DNA of 64,000 nt from Henricia sp. BOLD:AAB3569 (taxonomy: Eukaryota > Echinodermata > Asteroidea > Spinulosida > Echinasteridae). Below, in pieces: positions 10,948 through 24,221 of this stretch. Within the stretch, counting starts at the first letter, position 1. Each line of letters begins with the position of its first letter. Location: positions 124,001 through 188,000 of the forward strand of contig JBBELK010000391.1 in the NCBI GenBank assembly GCA_037783545.1, given 5' to 3'. The position numbers and the translations under genes are program-made. Below the pieces are notes generated by a model that searched no databases, was not told the DNA's origin, and was given only the letters and a program-made list of their open reading frames with translations.

Positions 10948-12682
10948 CAGTTTTCGCACAAGCAGACGCCGCTTTCCGGAAACATTCCATCTGAAGTGGT
11001 CGCTATTTTGGAACTGAAGGAATGTCCAGACAAACTTTAAATTGTGCCTGCTAAAACAACTCTATATCCCAAACGTATTCTGCAAATTTCAGCAATTTCC
11101 CGTTTAAACCGACCGAGTTATCGTTGAATCTAGCAAAAACTCCCTGCCGTCACAGTTTTCGCACAAGCAGACGCCGCTTTCGGAAAACATTGCGTCTGAA
11201 GTGGTCGCTATTTTGGAACTGAAGGAATGTCCAGACAAACTTTAAATTGTGCCTGCTAAAACAACTCTATATCCCAAACGTATTCTGCAAATTTCAGCAA
11301 TTTCCCGTTTAAACCGACCGAGTTATCGTTGAATCTAGCAAAAACTCCCTGCCGTCACAGTTTTCGCACAAGCAGATGCCGCTTTCGGGAAACATTGCGT
11401 CCGAAGTGGTCGCTATTTCGGAACTGAAGGAATGTCCAGACAAACTTCAAATTTTGCCTGCTTTAAACAACTCTATATCCCAAACGTATTCTGCAAATTT
11501 CAGCAATTTCCCGTTTAAACCGACCGAGTTATTGTCGAATCTAGCAAAAACTCCCCTGCCGGCACATTTTTTGCACAAGCAGACGCCGCTTTCGGAAAAC
11601 ATTGCGTCTGAAGTGGTCGCTATTTTGGAACTGAGGGAATGTCCAGACAAATTTGAAATTTTGCCTACTTTAACAACTCTATATCCCAAACGTATTCTGC
11701 AAATTTCAGCAATTTCCCGTTTAAACCGACCGAGTTATCGTTGAATCTAGCAAAAACTCCCTGCCGTCACAGTTTTCGCTCAAGCAGATGCCGCTTTCGG
11801 GAAACATTGCGTCCGAAGTGGTCGCTATTTTGGAACTAAAGGAATGTCCAGACAAACTTGAAATCTTGCCTGCTTTAACAACTCTATATCCCAAACGTAT
11901 TCTGCAAATTTCAGCAATTTCCCGTTTAAACCGACCGAGTTATTGTCGAATCTAGCAAAAACTCCCCTGCCGGCACATTTTTCGCACAAGCAGACGCCGC
12001 TTTCGGAAAACATTGCGTCTGAAGTGGTCGCTATTTTGGAACTGAAGGAATGTCCAGACAAATTTGAAATTTTGCCTGCTTTAACAACTCTATATCCCAA
12101 ACGTATTCTGCAAATTTCAGCAATTTCCCGTTTAAACCGACCGAGTTATCGGTGAATCTAGCAAAAACTCCCTGCCGGCACAGTTTTCGCACAAGCAGAC
12201 GCCGCTTTCGGGAAACATTGCGTCCGAAGTGGTCGCTATTTTGGAACTGAAGGAATGTCCAGACAAACTTGAAATTTTGCCTGCTTTAACAACTCTATAT
12301 CCCAAACGTATTCTGCAAATTTCAGCAATTTCCCGTTTAAACCGACCGAGTTATCGGTGAATCTAGCAAAAACTCCCTGCCGGCACAGTTTTCGCACAAC
12401 CGGACGCCTCTTTCCGGAAACATTCCATCTGAAGTGGTCGCTATTTTGGAACTGAAGGAATTTCCAGACAAACTTCAAATTGTGCCTGCTAAAACAACTC
12501 TATATCCCAAACGTATTCTTCAAATTTCAGCAATTTCCCGTTTAAACCGACCGAGTTATCGTCCGATATAGCAAAAACTCTCTGCCGGCACAGTTTTCGC
12601 ACAACCGGACGCCGCTTTCCGGAAACATTCCATCTGAAGTGGTCGCTATTTTGGAACTGAAGGAATGTCCAGACAAACTTCA

Positions 12683-15600
12683 AATTGTGCCTGCTAAAAC
12701 AACTCTATATCCCAAACGTATTCTGCAAATTTCAGCAATTTCCCGTTTAAACCGACCGAGTTATCGTTGAATCTAGCAAAAACTCCCTGCCGTCACAGTT
12801 TTCGCTCAAGCAGATGCCGCTTTCGGGAAACATTGCGTCCGAAGTGGTCGCTATTTTGAAATTTTGCCTGCTTTAACAACTCTATATCCCAAACGTATTC
12901 TGCAAATTTCAGCAATTTCCCGTTTAAACCGACCGAGTTATCGGTGAATCTAGCAAAAACTCCCTGCCGGCACAGTTTTCGCACAAGCAGACGCCGCTTT
13001 CCGGAAACATTCCATCTGAAGTGGTCGCTATTTTGGAACTGAAGGAATGTCCAGACAAACTTTAAATTGTGCCTGCTAAAACAACTCTATATCCCAAACG
13101 TATTCTGCAAATTTCAGCAATTTCCCGTTTAAACCGACCGAGTTATCGGTGAATCTAGCAAAAACTCCCTGCCGGCACAGTTTTCGCACAAGCAGACGCC
13201 GCTTTCGGGAAACATTGCGTCCGAAGTGGTCGCTATTTTGGAACTGAAGGAATGTCCAGACAAACTTGAAATTTTGACTGCTTTAACAACTCTATATCCC
13301 AAACGTATTCTGCAAATTTCAGCAATTTCCCGTTTAAACCGACCAAGTTATCGTTGAGTCTAGCAAAAACTCCCTGCCGTCACAGTTTTCGCACAAGCAG
13401 ATGCCGCTTTTGTGAAACATTGCGTCCGAAGTGGTCGCTATTTTGGAACTGAAGGAATGTCCAGACAAACTTCAAATTTTGCCTGCTTTAACAACTCTAT
13501 ATCCCAAACGTATTCTGCAAATTTCAGCAATTTCCCGTTTAAACCGACCGAGTTATCGGTGAATCTAGCAAAAACTCCCTGCCGGCACAGTTTTCGCACA
13601 ACCGGACGCCTCTTTCCGGAAACATTCCATCTGAAGTGGTCGCTATTTTGGAACTGAAGGAATTTCCAGACAAACTTCAAATTGTGCCTGCTAAAACAAC
13701 TCTATATCCCAAACGTATTCTTCAAATTTCAGCAATTTCCCGTTTAAACCGACCGAGTTATCGTCCGATATAGCAAAAACTCTCTGCCGGCACAGTTTTC
13801 GCACAACCGGACGCCGCTTTCCGGAAACATTCCATCTGAAGTGGTCGCTATTTTGGAACTGAAGGAATGTCCAGACAAACTTCAAATTGTGCCTGCTAAA
13901 ACAACTCTATATCCCAAACGTATTCTGCAAATTTCAGCAATTTCCCGTTTAAACCGACCGAGTTATCGTTGAATCTAGCAAAAACTCCCTGCCGTCACAG
14001 TTTTCGCTCAAGCAGATGCCGCTTTCGGGAAACATTGCGTCCGAAGTGGTCGCTATTTTGAAATTTTGCCTGCTTTAACAACTCTATATCCCAAACGTAT
14101 TCTGCAAATTTCAGCAATTTCCCGTTTAAACCGACCGAGTTATCGGTGAATCTAGCAAAAACTCCCTGCCGGCACAGTTTTCGCACAAGCAGACGCCGCT
14201 TTCCGGAAACATTCCATCTGAAGTGGTCGCTATTTTGGAACTGAAGGAATGTCCAGACAAACTTTAAATTGTGCCTGCTAAAACAACTCTATATCCCAAA
14301 CGTATTCTGCAAATTTCAGCAATTTCCCGTTTAAACCGACCGAGTTATCGTTGAATCTAGCAAAAACTCCCTGCCGTCACAGTTTTCGCTCAAGCAGATG
14401 CCGCTTTCGGGAAACATTGCGTCCGAAGTGGTCGCTATTTTGAAATTTTGCCTGCTTTAACAACTCTATATCCCAAACGTATTCTGCAAATTTCAGCAAT
14501 TTCCCGTTTAAACCGACCGAGTTATCGGTGAATCTAGCAAAAACTCCCTGCCGGCACAGTTTTCGCACAAGCAGACGCCGCTTTCCGGAAACATTCCATC
14601 TGAAGTGGTCGCTATTTTGGAACTGAAGGAATGTCCAGACAAACTTTAAATTGTGCCTGCTAAAACAACTCTATATCCCAAACGTATTCTGCAAATTTCA
14701 GCAATTTCCCGTTTAAACCGACCGAGTTATCGGTGAATCTAGCAAAAACTCCCTGCCGGCACAGTTTTCGCACAAGCAGACGCCGCTTTCGGGAAACATT
14801 GCGTCCGAAGTGGTCGCTATTTTGGAACTGAAGGAATGTCCAGACAAACTTGAAATTTTGACTGCTTTAACAACTCTATATCCCAAACGTATTCTGCAAA
14901 TTTCAGCAATTTCCCGTTTAAACCGACCAAGTTATCGTTGAGTCTAGCAAAAACTCCCTGCCGTCACAGTTTTCGCACAAGCAGATGCCGCTTTTGTGAA
15001 ACATTGCGTCCGAAGTGGTCGCTATTTTGGAACTGAAGGAATGTCCAGACAAACTTCAAATTTTGCCTGCTTTAACAACTCTATATCCCAAACGTATTCT
15101 GCAAATTTCAGCAATTTCCCGTTTAAACCGACCGAGTTATCGGTGAATCTAGCAAAAACTCCCTGCCGGCACAGTTTTCGCACAACCGGACGCCTCTTTC
15201 CGGAAACATTCCATCTGAAGTGGTCGCTATTTTGGAACTGAAGGAATTTCCAGACAAACTTCAAATTGTGCCTGCTAAAACAACTCTATATCCCAAACGT
15301 ATTCTTCAAATTTCAGCAATTTCCCGTTTAAACCGACCGAGTTATCGTCCGATATAGCAAAAACTCTCTGCCGGCACAGTTTTCGCACAACCGGACGCCG
15401 CTTTCCGGAAACATTCCATCTGAAGTGGTCGCTATTTTGGAACTGAAGGAATGTCCAGACAAACTTCAAATTGTGCCTGCTAAAACAACTCTATATCCCA
15501 AACGTATTCTGCAAATTTCAGCAATTTCCCGTTTAAACCGACCGAGTTATCGTTGAATCTAGCAAAAACTCCCTGCCGTCACAGTTTTCGCTCAAGCAGA

Positions 15601-15970
15601 TGCCGCTTTCGGGAAACATTGCGTCCGAAGTGGTCGCTATTTTGAAATTTTGCCTGCTTTAACAACTCTATATCCCAAACGTATTCTGCAAATTTCAGCA
15701 ATTTCCCGTTTAAACCGACCGAGTTATCGGTGAATCTAGCAAAAACTCCCTGCCGGCACAGTTTTCGCACAAGCAGACGCCGCTTTCCGGAAACATTCCA
15801 TCTGAAGTGGTCGCTATTTTGGAACTGAAGGAATGTCCAGACAAACTTTAAATTGTGCCTGCTAAAACAACTCTATATCCCAAACGTATTCTGCAAATTT
15901 CAGCAATTTCCCGTTTAAACCGACCGAGTTATCGTTGAATCTAGCAAAAACTCCCTGCCGTCACAGTTTT
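12683..15970 (+). repeat. 1,584-bp (8-monomer) higher-order repeat, two copies
   Basis: Copies are about 12,683-14,266 and 14,267-15,850, with similarity running to about 15,970. The length equals eight monomers of which two are 177 bp. Shared markers are TTGAGTCTAGC (near 13,354 and 14,938) and GCCGCTTTTGTGAAAC (near 13,402 and 14,986). This block overlaps the end of the 2,795-bp repeats and the start of the 7.35-kb segment, so HORs here are nested and not simply adjacent. Confidence 0.85.
13887..14730 (+). repeat. 382-bp dimer (177 + 205 bp) duplicated in tandem
   Basis: A 177-bp short monomer followed by a normal one occurs twice in a row, at about 13,887-14,268 and 14,269-14,650. The offset of 382 bp is 177 plus 205. 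The corresponding place in the related segment near 23,300 has only one dimer, so the copy number differs between related blocks. Confidence 0.85.
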
Positions 15971-18900
15971 CGCACAAGCAGATGCCGCTTTCGGGAAACA
16001 TTGCGTCCGAAGTGGTCGCTATTTCGGAACTGAAGGAATGTCCAGACAAACTTGAAATTTTGACTGCTTTAACAACTCTATATCCCAAACGTATTCTGCA
16101 AATTTCAGCAATTTCCCGTTTAAACCGAACAAGTTATCGTTGAATCTAGCAAAAACTCCCTGCCGTCACAGTTTTCGCACAAGCAGATGCCGCTTTCGTG
16201 AAACATTGCGTCCGAAGTGGTCGCTATTTTGGAACTGAAGGAATGTCCAGACAAACTTCAAATTTTGCCTGCTTTAAACAACTCTATATCCCAAACGTAT
16301 TCTGCAAATTTCAGCAATTTCCCGTTTAAACCAACCGAGTTATTGTCGAATCTAGCAAAAACTCCCCTGCCGGCACATTTTTTGCACAAGCAGACGCCGC
16401 TTTCGGAAAACATTGCGTCTGAAGTGGTCGCTATTTTGGAACTGAGGGAATGTCCAGACAAATTTGAAATTTTGCCTACTTTAACAACTCTATATCCCAA
16501 ACGTATTCTGCAAATTTCAGCAATTTCCCGTTTAAACCGACCGAGTTATCGTTGAATCTAGCAAAAACTCCCTGCCGTCACAGTTTTCGCTCAAGCAGAT
16601 GCCGCTTTCGGGAAACATTGCGTCCGAAGTGGTCGCTATTTTGGAACTAAAGGAATGTCCAGACAAACTTGAAATCTTGCCTGCTTTAACAACTCTATAT
16701 CCCAAACGTATTCTGCAAATTTCAGCAATTTCCCGTTTAAACCGACCGAGTTATTGTTGAATCTAGCAAAAACTCCCCTGCCGGCACATTTTTCGCACAA
16801 GCAGACGCCGCTTTCGGAAAACATTGCGTCTGAAGTGGTCGCTATTTTGGAACTGAAGGAATGTCCAGACAAATTTGAAATTTTGCCTGCTTTAACAACT
16901 CTTATCCCAAACGTATTCTGCAAATTTCAGCAATTTCCCGTTTAAACCGACCGAGTTATCGTCCAATCTAGCAAAAACTCCCTGCCGGCACAGTTTTCGC
17001 ACAACCGGACGCCGCTTTCCGGAAACATTCCATCTGAAGTGGTCGCTATTTTGGAACTAAAGGAATTTCCAGACAAACTTCAGATTTTGCCTGCTAAAAC
17101 AACTCTATATCCCAAACGTATTCTGCAAATTTCAGCAATTTCCCGTTTAAACCTAACAAGTTATCGTTGAATCTAGCAAAAACTCCCTGCCGTCACAGTT
17201 TTCGCACAAGCAGATGCCGCTTTCGTGAAACATTGCGTCCGAAGTGGTCGCTATTTTGGAACTGAAGGAATGTCCAGACAAACTTCAAATTTTGCCTGCT
17301 TTAAACAACTCTATATCCCAAACGTATTCTGCAAATTTCAGCAATTTCCCGTTTAAACCGACCGAGTTATTGTCGAATCTAGCAAAAACTCCCCTGCCGG
17401 CACATTTTTCGCACAAGCAGACGCCGCTTTCGGAAAACATTGCGTCTGAAGTGGTCGCTATTTTGGAACTGAGGGAATGTCCAGACAAATTTGAAATTTT
17501 GCCTACTTTAACAACTCTATATCCCAAACGTATTCTGCAAATTTCAGCAATTTCCCGTTTAAACCGACCGAGTTATCGTTGAATCTAGCAAAAACTCCCT
17601 GCCGTCACAGTTTTCGCTCAAGCAGATGCCGCTTTCGGGAAACATTGCGTCCGAAGTGGTCGCTATTTTGGAACTAAAGGAATGTCCAGACAAACTTGAA
17701 ATCTTGCCTGCTTTAACAACTCTATATCCCAAACGTATTCTGCAAATTTCAGCAATTTCCCGTTTAAACCGACCGAGTTATTGTCGAATCTAGCAAAAAC
17801 TCCCCTGCCGGCACATTTTTCGCACAAGCAGACGCCGCTTTCGGAAAACATTGCGTCTGAAGTGGTCGCTATTTTGGAACTGAAGGAATGTCCAGACAAA
17901 TTTGAAATTTTGCCTGCTTTAACAACTCTATATCCCAAACGTATTCTGCAAATTTCAGCAATTTCCCGTTTAAACCGACCGAGTTATCGGTGAATCTAGC
18001 AAAAACTCCCTGCCGGCACAGTTTTCGCACAAGCAGACGCCGCTTTCGGGAAACATTGCGTCCGAAGTGGTCGCTATTTTGGAACTGAAGGAATGTCCAG
18101 ACAAACTTGAAATTTTGACTGCTTTAACAACTCTATATCCCAAACGTATTCTGCAAATTTCAGCAATTTCCCGTTTAAACCGACCAAGTTATCGTTGAGT
18201 CTAGCAAAAACTCCCTGCCGTCACAGTTTTCGCACAAGCAGATGCCGCTTTTGTGAAACATTGCGTCCGAAGTGGTCGCTATTTTGGAACTGAAGGAATG
18301 TCCAGACAAACTTCAAATTTTGCCTGCTTTAACAACTCTATATCCCAAACGTATTCTGCAAATTTCAGCAATTTCCCGTTTAAACCGACCGAGTTATCGG
18401 TGAATCTAGCAAAAACTCCCTGCCGGCACAGTTTTCGCACAACCGGACGCCTCTTTCCGGAAACATTCCATCTGAAGTGGTCGCTATTTTGGAACTGAAG
18501 GAATTTCCAGACAAACTTCAAATTGTGCCTGCTAAAACAACTCTATATCCCAAACGTATTCTTCAAATTTCAGCAATTTCCCGTTTAAACCGACCGAGTT
18601 ATCGTCCGATATAGCAAAAACTCTCTGCCGGCACAGTTTTCGCACAACCGGACGCCGCTTTCCGGAAACATTCCATCTGAAGTGGTCGCTATTTTGGAAC
18701 TGAAGGAATGTCCAGACAAACTTCAAATTGTGCCTGCTAAAACAACTCTATATCCCAAACGTATTCTGCAAATTTCAGCAATTTCCCGTTTAAACCGACC
18801 GAGTTATCGTTGAATCTAGCAAAAACTCCCTGCCGTCACAGTTTTCGCTCAAGCAGATGCCGCTTTCGGGAAACATTGCGTCCGAAGTGGTCGCTATTTT

Positions 18901-21613
18901 GAAATTTTGCCTGCTTTAACAACTCTATATCCCAAACGTATTCTGCAAATTTCAGCAATTTCCCGTTTAAACCGACCGAGTTATCGGTGAATCTAGCAAA
19001 AACTCCCTGCCGGCACAGTTTTCGCACAAGCAGACGCCGCTTTCCGGAAACATTCCATCTGAAGTGGTCGCTATTTTGGAACTGAAGGAATGTCCAGACA
19101 AACTTTAAATTGTGCCTGCTAAAACAACTCTATATCCCAAACGTATTCTGCAAATTTCAGCAATTTCCCGTTTAAACCAACCGAGTTATTGTCGAATCTA
19201 GCAAAAACTCCCCTGCCGGCACATTTTTTGCACAAGCAGACGCCGCTTTCGGAAAACATTGCGTCTGAAGTGGTCGCTATTTTGGAACTGAGGGAATGTC
19301 CAGACAAATTTGAAATTTTGCCTACTTTAACAACTCTATATCCCAAACGTATTCTGCAAATTTCAGCAATTTCCCGTTTAAACCGACCGAGTTATCGTTG
19401 AATCTAGCAAAAACTCCCTGCCGTCACAGTTTTCGCTCAAGCAGATGCCGCTTTCGGGAAACATTGCGTCCGAAGTGGTCGCTATTTTGGAACTAAAGGA
19501 ATGTCCAGACAAACTTGAAATCTTGCCTGCTTTAACAACTCTATATCCCAAACGTATTCTGCAAAATTCAGCAATTTCCCGTTTAAACCGACCGAGTTAT
19601 TGTCGAATCTAGCAAAAACTCCCCTGCCGGCACATTTTTCGCACAAGCAGACGCCGCTTTCGGAAAACATTGCGTCTGAAGTGGTCGCTATTTTGGAACT
19701 GAAGGAATGTCCAGACAAATTTGAAATTTTGCCTGCTTTAACAACTCTTATCCCAAACGTATTCTGCAAATTTCAGCAATTTCCCGTTTAAACCGACCGA
19801 GTTATCGTCCAATCTAGCAAAAACTCCCTGCCGGCACAGTTTTCGCACAACCGGACGCCGCTTTCCGGAAACATTCCATCTGAAGTGGTCGCTATTTTGG
19901 AACTAAAGGAATTTCCAGACAAACTTCAGATTTTGCCTGCTAAAACAACTCTATATCCCAAACGTATTCTGCAAATTTCAGCAATTTCCCGTTTAAACCG
20001 AACAAGTTATCGTTGAATCTAGCAAAAACTCCCTGCCGTCACAGTTTTCGCACAAGCAGACGCCGCTTTCGGAAAACATTGCGTCTGAAGTGGTCGCTAT
20101 TTTGGAACTGAGGGAATGTCCAGACAAATTTGAAATTTTGCCTGCTTTAACAACTCTATATCCCAAACGTATTCTGCAAATTTCAGCAATTTCCCGTTTA
20201 AACCGACCGAGTTATCGTTGAATCTAGCAAAAACTCCCTGCCGTCACAGTTTTCGCTCAAGCAGATGCCGCTTTCGGGAAACATTGCGTCCGAAGTGGTC
20301 GCTATTTTGGAACTGAAGGAATGTCCAGACAAACTTCAAATTGTGCCTGCTAAAACAACTCTATATCCCAAACGTATTCTTCAAATTTCAGCAATTTCCC
20401 GTTTAAACCGACCGAGTTATCGTCCAATATAGCAAAAACTCTCTGCCGGCACAGTTTTCGCACAACCGGACGCCGCTTTCCGGAAACATTCCATCTGAAG
20501 TGGTCGCTATTTTGGAACTGAAGGAATTTCCAGACAAACTTGAAATTTTGCCTGCTTTAACAACTCTATATCCCAAACGTATTCTGCAAATTTCAGCAAT
20601 TTCCCGTTTAAACCGACCGAGTTATCGGTGAATCTAGCAAAAACTCCCTGCCGGCACAGTTTTCGCACAAGCAGACGCCGCTTTCCGGAAACATTCCATC
20701 TGAAGTGGTCGCTATTTTGGAACTGAAGGAATGTCCAGACAAACTTCAAATTGTGCCTGCTTTAACAACTCTATATCCCAAACGTATTCTGCAAATTTCA
20801 GCAATTTCCCGTTTAAACCGACCGAGTTATCGGTGAATCTAGCAAAAACTCCCTGCCGGCACAGTTTTCGCACAACCGGACGCCTCTTTCCGGAAACATT
20901 CCATCTGAAATGGTCGCTATTTTGGAACTGAAGGAATTTCCAGACAAACTTCAAATTGTGCCTGCTAAAACAACTCTATATCCCAAACGTATTCTTCAAA
21001 TTTCAGCAATTTCCCGTTTAAACCGACCGAGTTATCGTCCGATATAGCAAAAACTCTCTGCCGGCACAGTTTTCGCACAACCGGACGCCGCTTTCCGGAA
21101 ACATTCCATCTGAAGTGGTCGCTATTTTGGAACTGAAGGAATGTCCAGACAAACTTCAAATTGTGCCTGCTAAAACAACTCTATATCCCAAACGTATTCT
21201 GCAAATTTCAGCAATTTCCCGTTTAAACCGACCGAGTTATCGTTGAATCTAGCAAAAACTCCCTGCCGTCACAGTTTTCGCTCAAGCAGATGCCGCTTTC
21301 GGGAAACATTGCGTCCGAAGTGGTCGCTATTTTGAAATTTTGCCTGCTTTAACAACTCTATATCCCAAACGTATTCTGCAAATTTCAGCAATTTCCCGTT
21401 TAAACCGACCGAGTTATCGGTGAATCTAGCAAAAACTCCCTGCCGGCACAGTTTTCGCACAAGCAGACGCCGCTTTCCGGAAACATTCCATCTGAAGTGG
21501 TCGCTATTTTGGAACTGAAGGAATGTCCAGACAAACTTTAAATTGTGCCTGCTAAAACAACTCTATATCCCAAACGTATTCTGCAAATTTCAGCAATTTC
21601 CCGTTTAAACCGA
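14265..21613 (+). repeat. Long segment, 7.35 kb, left copy
   Basis: This segment is repeated as 23,182-30,933. The offset is 8,917 bp at the start, 8,909 bp after an 8-bp deletion in the right copy (26,620), and 9,320 bp after the right copy gains two monomers (about 411 bp, near 28.1-28.5 kb). Monomer order otherwise agrees over more than 30 monomers. Private variants such as GCAAAATTCAGC (19,561; 28,881) and CCTAACAAG (17,152; 26,069) are shared by both copies. Confidence 0.85.
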
Positions 21614-22778
21614 CCGAGTTATCGTTGAATCTAGCAAAAACTCCCTGCCGTCACAGTTTTCGCACAAGCAGACGCCGCTTTCGGAAAACATTGCGTCTGA
21701 AGTGGTCGCTATTTTGGAACTGAAGGAATGTCCAGACAAACTTTAAATTGTGCCTGCTAAAACAACTCTATATCCCAAACGTATTCTGCAAATTTCAGCA
21801 ATTTCCCGTTTAAACCGACCGAGTTATCGTTGAATCTAGCAAAAACTCCCTGCCGTCACAGTTTTCGCACAAGCAGATGCCGCTTTCGGGAAACATTGCG
21901 TCCGAAGTGGTCGCTATTTCGGAACTGAAGGAATGTCCAGACAAACTTCAAATTTTGCCTGCTTTAAACAACTCTATATCCCAAACGTATTCTGCAAATT
22001 TCAGCAATTTCCCGTTTAAACCGACCGAGTTATTGTCGAATCTAGCAAAAACTCCCCTGCCGGCACATTTTTTGCACAAGCAGACGCCGCTTTCGGAAAA
22101 CATTGCGTCTGAAGTGGTCGCTATTTTGGAACTGAGGGAATGTCCAGACAAATTTGAAATTTTGCCTACTTTAACAACTCTATATCCCAAACGTATTCTG
22201 CAAATTTCAGCAATTTCCCGTTTAAACCGACCGAGTTATCGTTGAATCTAGCAAAAACTCCCTGCCGTCACAGTTTTCGCTCAAGCAGATGCCGCTTTCG
22301 GGAAACATTGCGTCCGAAGTGGTCGCTATTTTGGAACTAAAGGAATGTCCAGACAAACTTGAAATCTTGCCTGCTTTAACAACTCTATATCCCAAACGTA
22401 TTCTGCAAATTTCAGCAATTTCCCGTTTAAACCGACCGAGTTATTGTCGAATCTAGCAAAAACTCCCCTGCCGGCACATTTTTCGCACAAGCAGACGCCT
22501 CTTTCGGAAAACATTGCGTCTGAAGTGGTCGCTATTTTGGAACTGAAGGAATGTCCAGACAAATTTGAAATTTTGCCTGCTTTAACAACTCTATATCCCA
22601 AACGTATTCTGCAAATTTCAGCAATTTCCCGTTTAAACCGACCGAGTTATCGGTGAATCTAGCAAAAACTCCCTGCCGGCACAGTTTTCGCACAAGCAGA
22701 CGCCGCTTTCGGGAAACATTGCGTCCGAAGTGGTCGCTATTTTGGAACTGAAGGAATGTCCAGACAAACTTGAAATTT
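21530..22778 (+). repeat. Copy of the 11,029-12,277 block
   Basis: Markers here match 11,029-12,277 at an offset of 10,501 bp, including the ATTTCGGAAC variant and the CTTTAAACAACTC insertion. It sits between the two long 7-kb segments and brings in monomer order from the left-hand HOR blocks. One monomer carries GACGCCTCTTTCGG, a variant not seen in the 11-kb copy. Confidence 0.75.
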
Positions 22779-24221
22779 TGACTGCTTTAACAACTCTATA
22801 TCCCAAACGTATTCTGCAAATTTCGGCAATTTCCCGTTTAAACCGACCAAGTTATCGTTGAGTCTAGCAAAAACTCCCTGCCGTCACAGTTTTCGCACAA
22901 GCAGATGCCGCTTTTGTGAAACATTGCGTCCGAAGTGGTCGCTATTTTGGAACTGAAGGAATGTCCAGACAAACTTCAAATTTTGCCTGCTTTAACAACT
23001 CTATATCCCAAACGTATTCTGCAAATTTCAGCAATTTCCCGTTTAAACCGACCGAGTTATCGGTGAATCTAGCAAAAACTCCCTGCCGGCACAGTTTTCG
23101 CACAACCGGACGCCTCTTTCCGGAAACATTCCATCTGAAGTGGTCGCTATTTTGGAACTGAAGGAATGTCCAGACAAACTTCAAATTGTGCCTGCTAAAA
23201 CAACTCTATATCCCAAACGTATTCTGCAAATTTCAGCAATTTCCCGTTTAAACCGACCGAGTTATCGTTGAATCTAGCAAAAACTCCCTGCCGTCACAGT
23301 TTTCGCTCAAGCAGATGCCGCTTTCGGGAAACATTGCGTCCGAAGTGGTCGCTATTTTGAAATTTTGCCTGCTTTAACAACTCTATATCCCAAACGTATT
23401 CTGCAAATTTCAGCAATTTCCCGTTTAAACCGACCGAGTTATCGGTGAATCTAGCAAAAACTCCCTGCCGGCACAGTTTTCGCACAAGCAGACGCCGCTT
23501 TCCGGAAACATTCCATCTGAAGTGGTCGCTATTTTGGAACTGAAGGAATGTCCAGACAAACTTTAAATTGTGCCTGCTAAAACAACTCTATATCCCAAAC
23601 GTATTCTGCAAATTTCAGCAATTTCCCGTTTAAACCGACCGAGTTATCGGTGAATCTAGCAAAAACTCCCTGCCGGCACAGTTTTCGCACAAGCAGACGC
23701 CGCTTTCGGGAAACATTGCGTCCGAAGTGGTCGCTATTTTGGAACTGAAGGAATGTCCAGACAAACTTGAAATTTTGACTGCTTTAACAACTCTATATCC
23801 CAAACGTATTCTGCAAATTTCAGCAATTTCCCGTTTAAACCGACCAAGTTATCGTTGAGTCTAGCAAAAACTCCCTGCCGTCACAGTTTTCGCACAAGCA
23901 GATGCCGCTTTTGTGAAACATTGCGTCCGAAGTGGTCGCTATTTTGGAACTGAAGGAATGTCCAGACAAACTTCAAATTTTGCCTGCTTTAACAACTCTA
24001 TATCCCAAACGTATTCTGCAAATTTCAGCAATTTCCCGTTTAAACCGACCGAGTTATCGGTGAATCTAGCAAAAACTCCCTGCCGGCACAGTTTTCGCAC
24101 AACCGGACGCCTCTTTCCGGAAACATTCCATCTGAAGTGGTCGCTATTTTGGAACTGAAGGAATTTCCAGACAAACTTCAAATTGTGCCTGCTAAAACAA
24201 CTCTATATCCCAAACGTATTC
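22585..24221 (+). repeat. Partial 997-bp offset repeat (five monomers, one short)
   Basis: 22,585-23,224 recurs at 23,582-24,221 with an offset of 997 bp, which equals five monomers including one of 177 bp. The copies are not full tandem units because the left one lacks a monomer that the right one has (the CGTCCGATATAGC type). TTGAGTCTAGC and CTTTTGTGAAAC mark both. Confidence 0.7.

Larger units (their letters stand above)
7498..13232 (+). repeat. 2,795-bp (14-monomer) higher-order repeat, two copies
   Basis: Copies are about 7,498-10,292 and 10,293-13,087, and similarity runs on past 13,232. Offsets of exactly 2,795 bp hold for every marker I compared. The length fits 14 monomers of which one is 177 bp and one is 155 bp, plus three single-base insertions. 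One visible difference is GCGTCCGAAG in copy one against GCATCCGAAG in copy two (near 10,833), a CpG-to-CpA change. Confidence 0.9.
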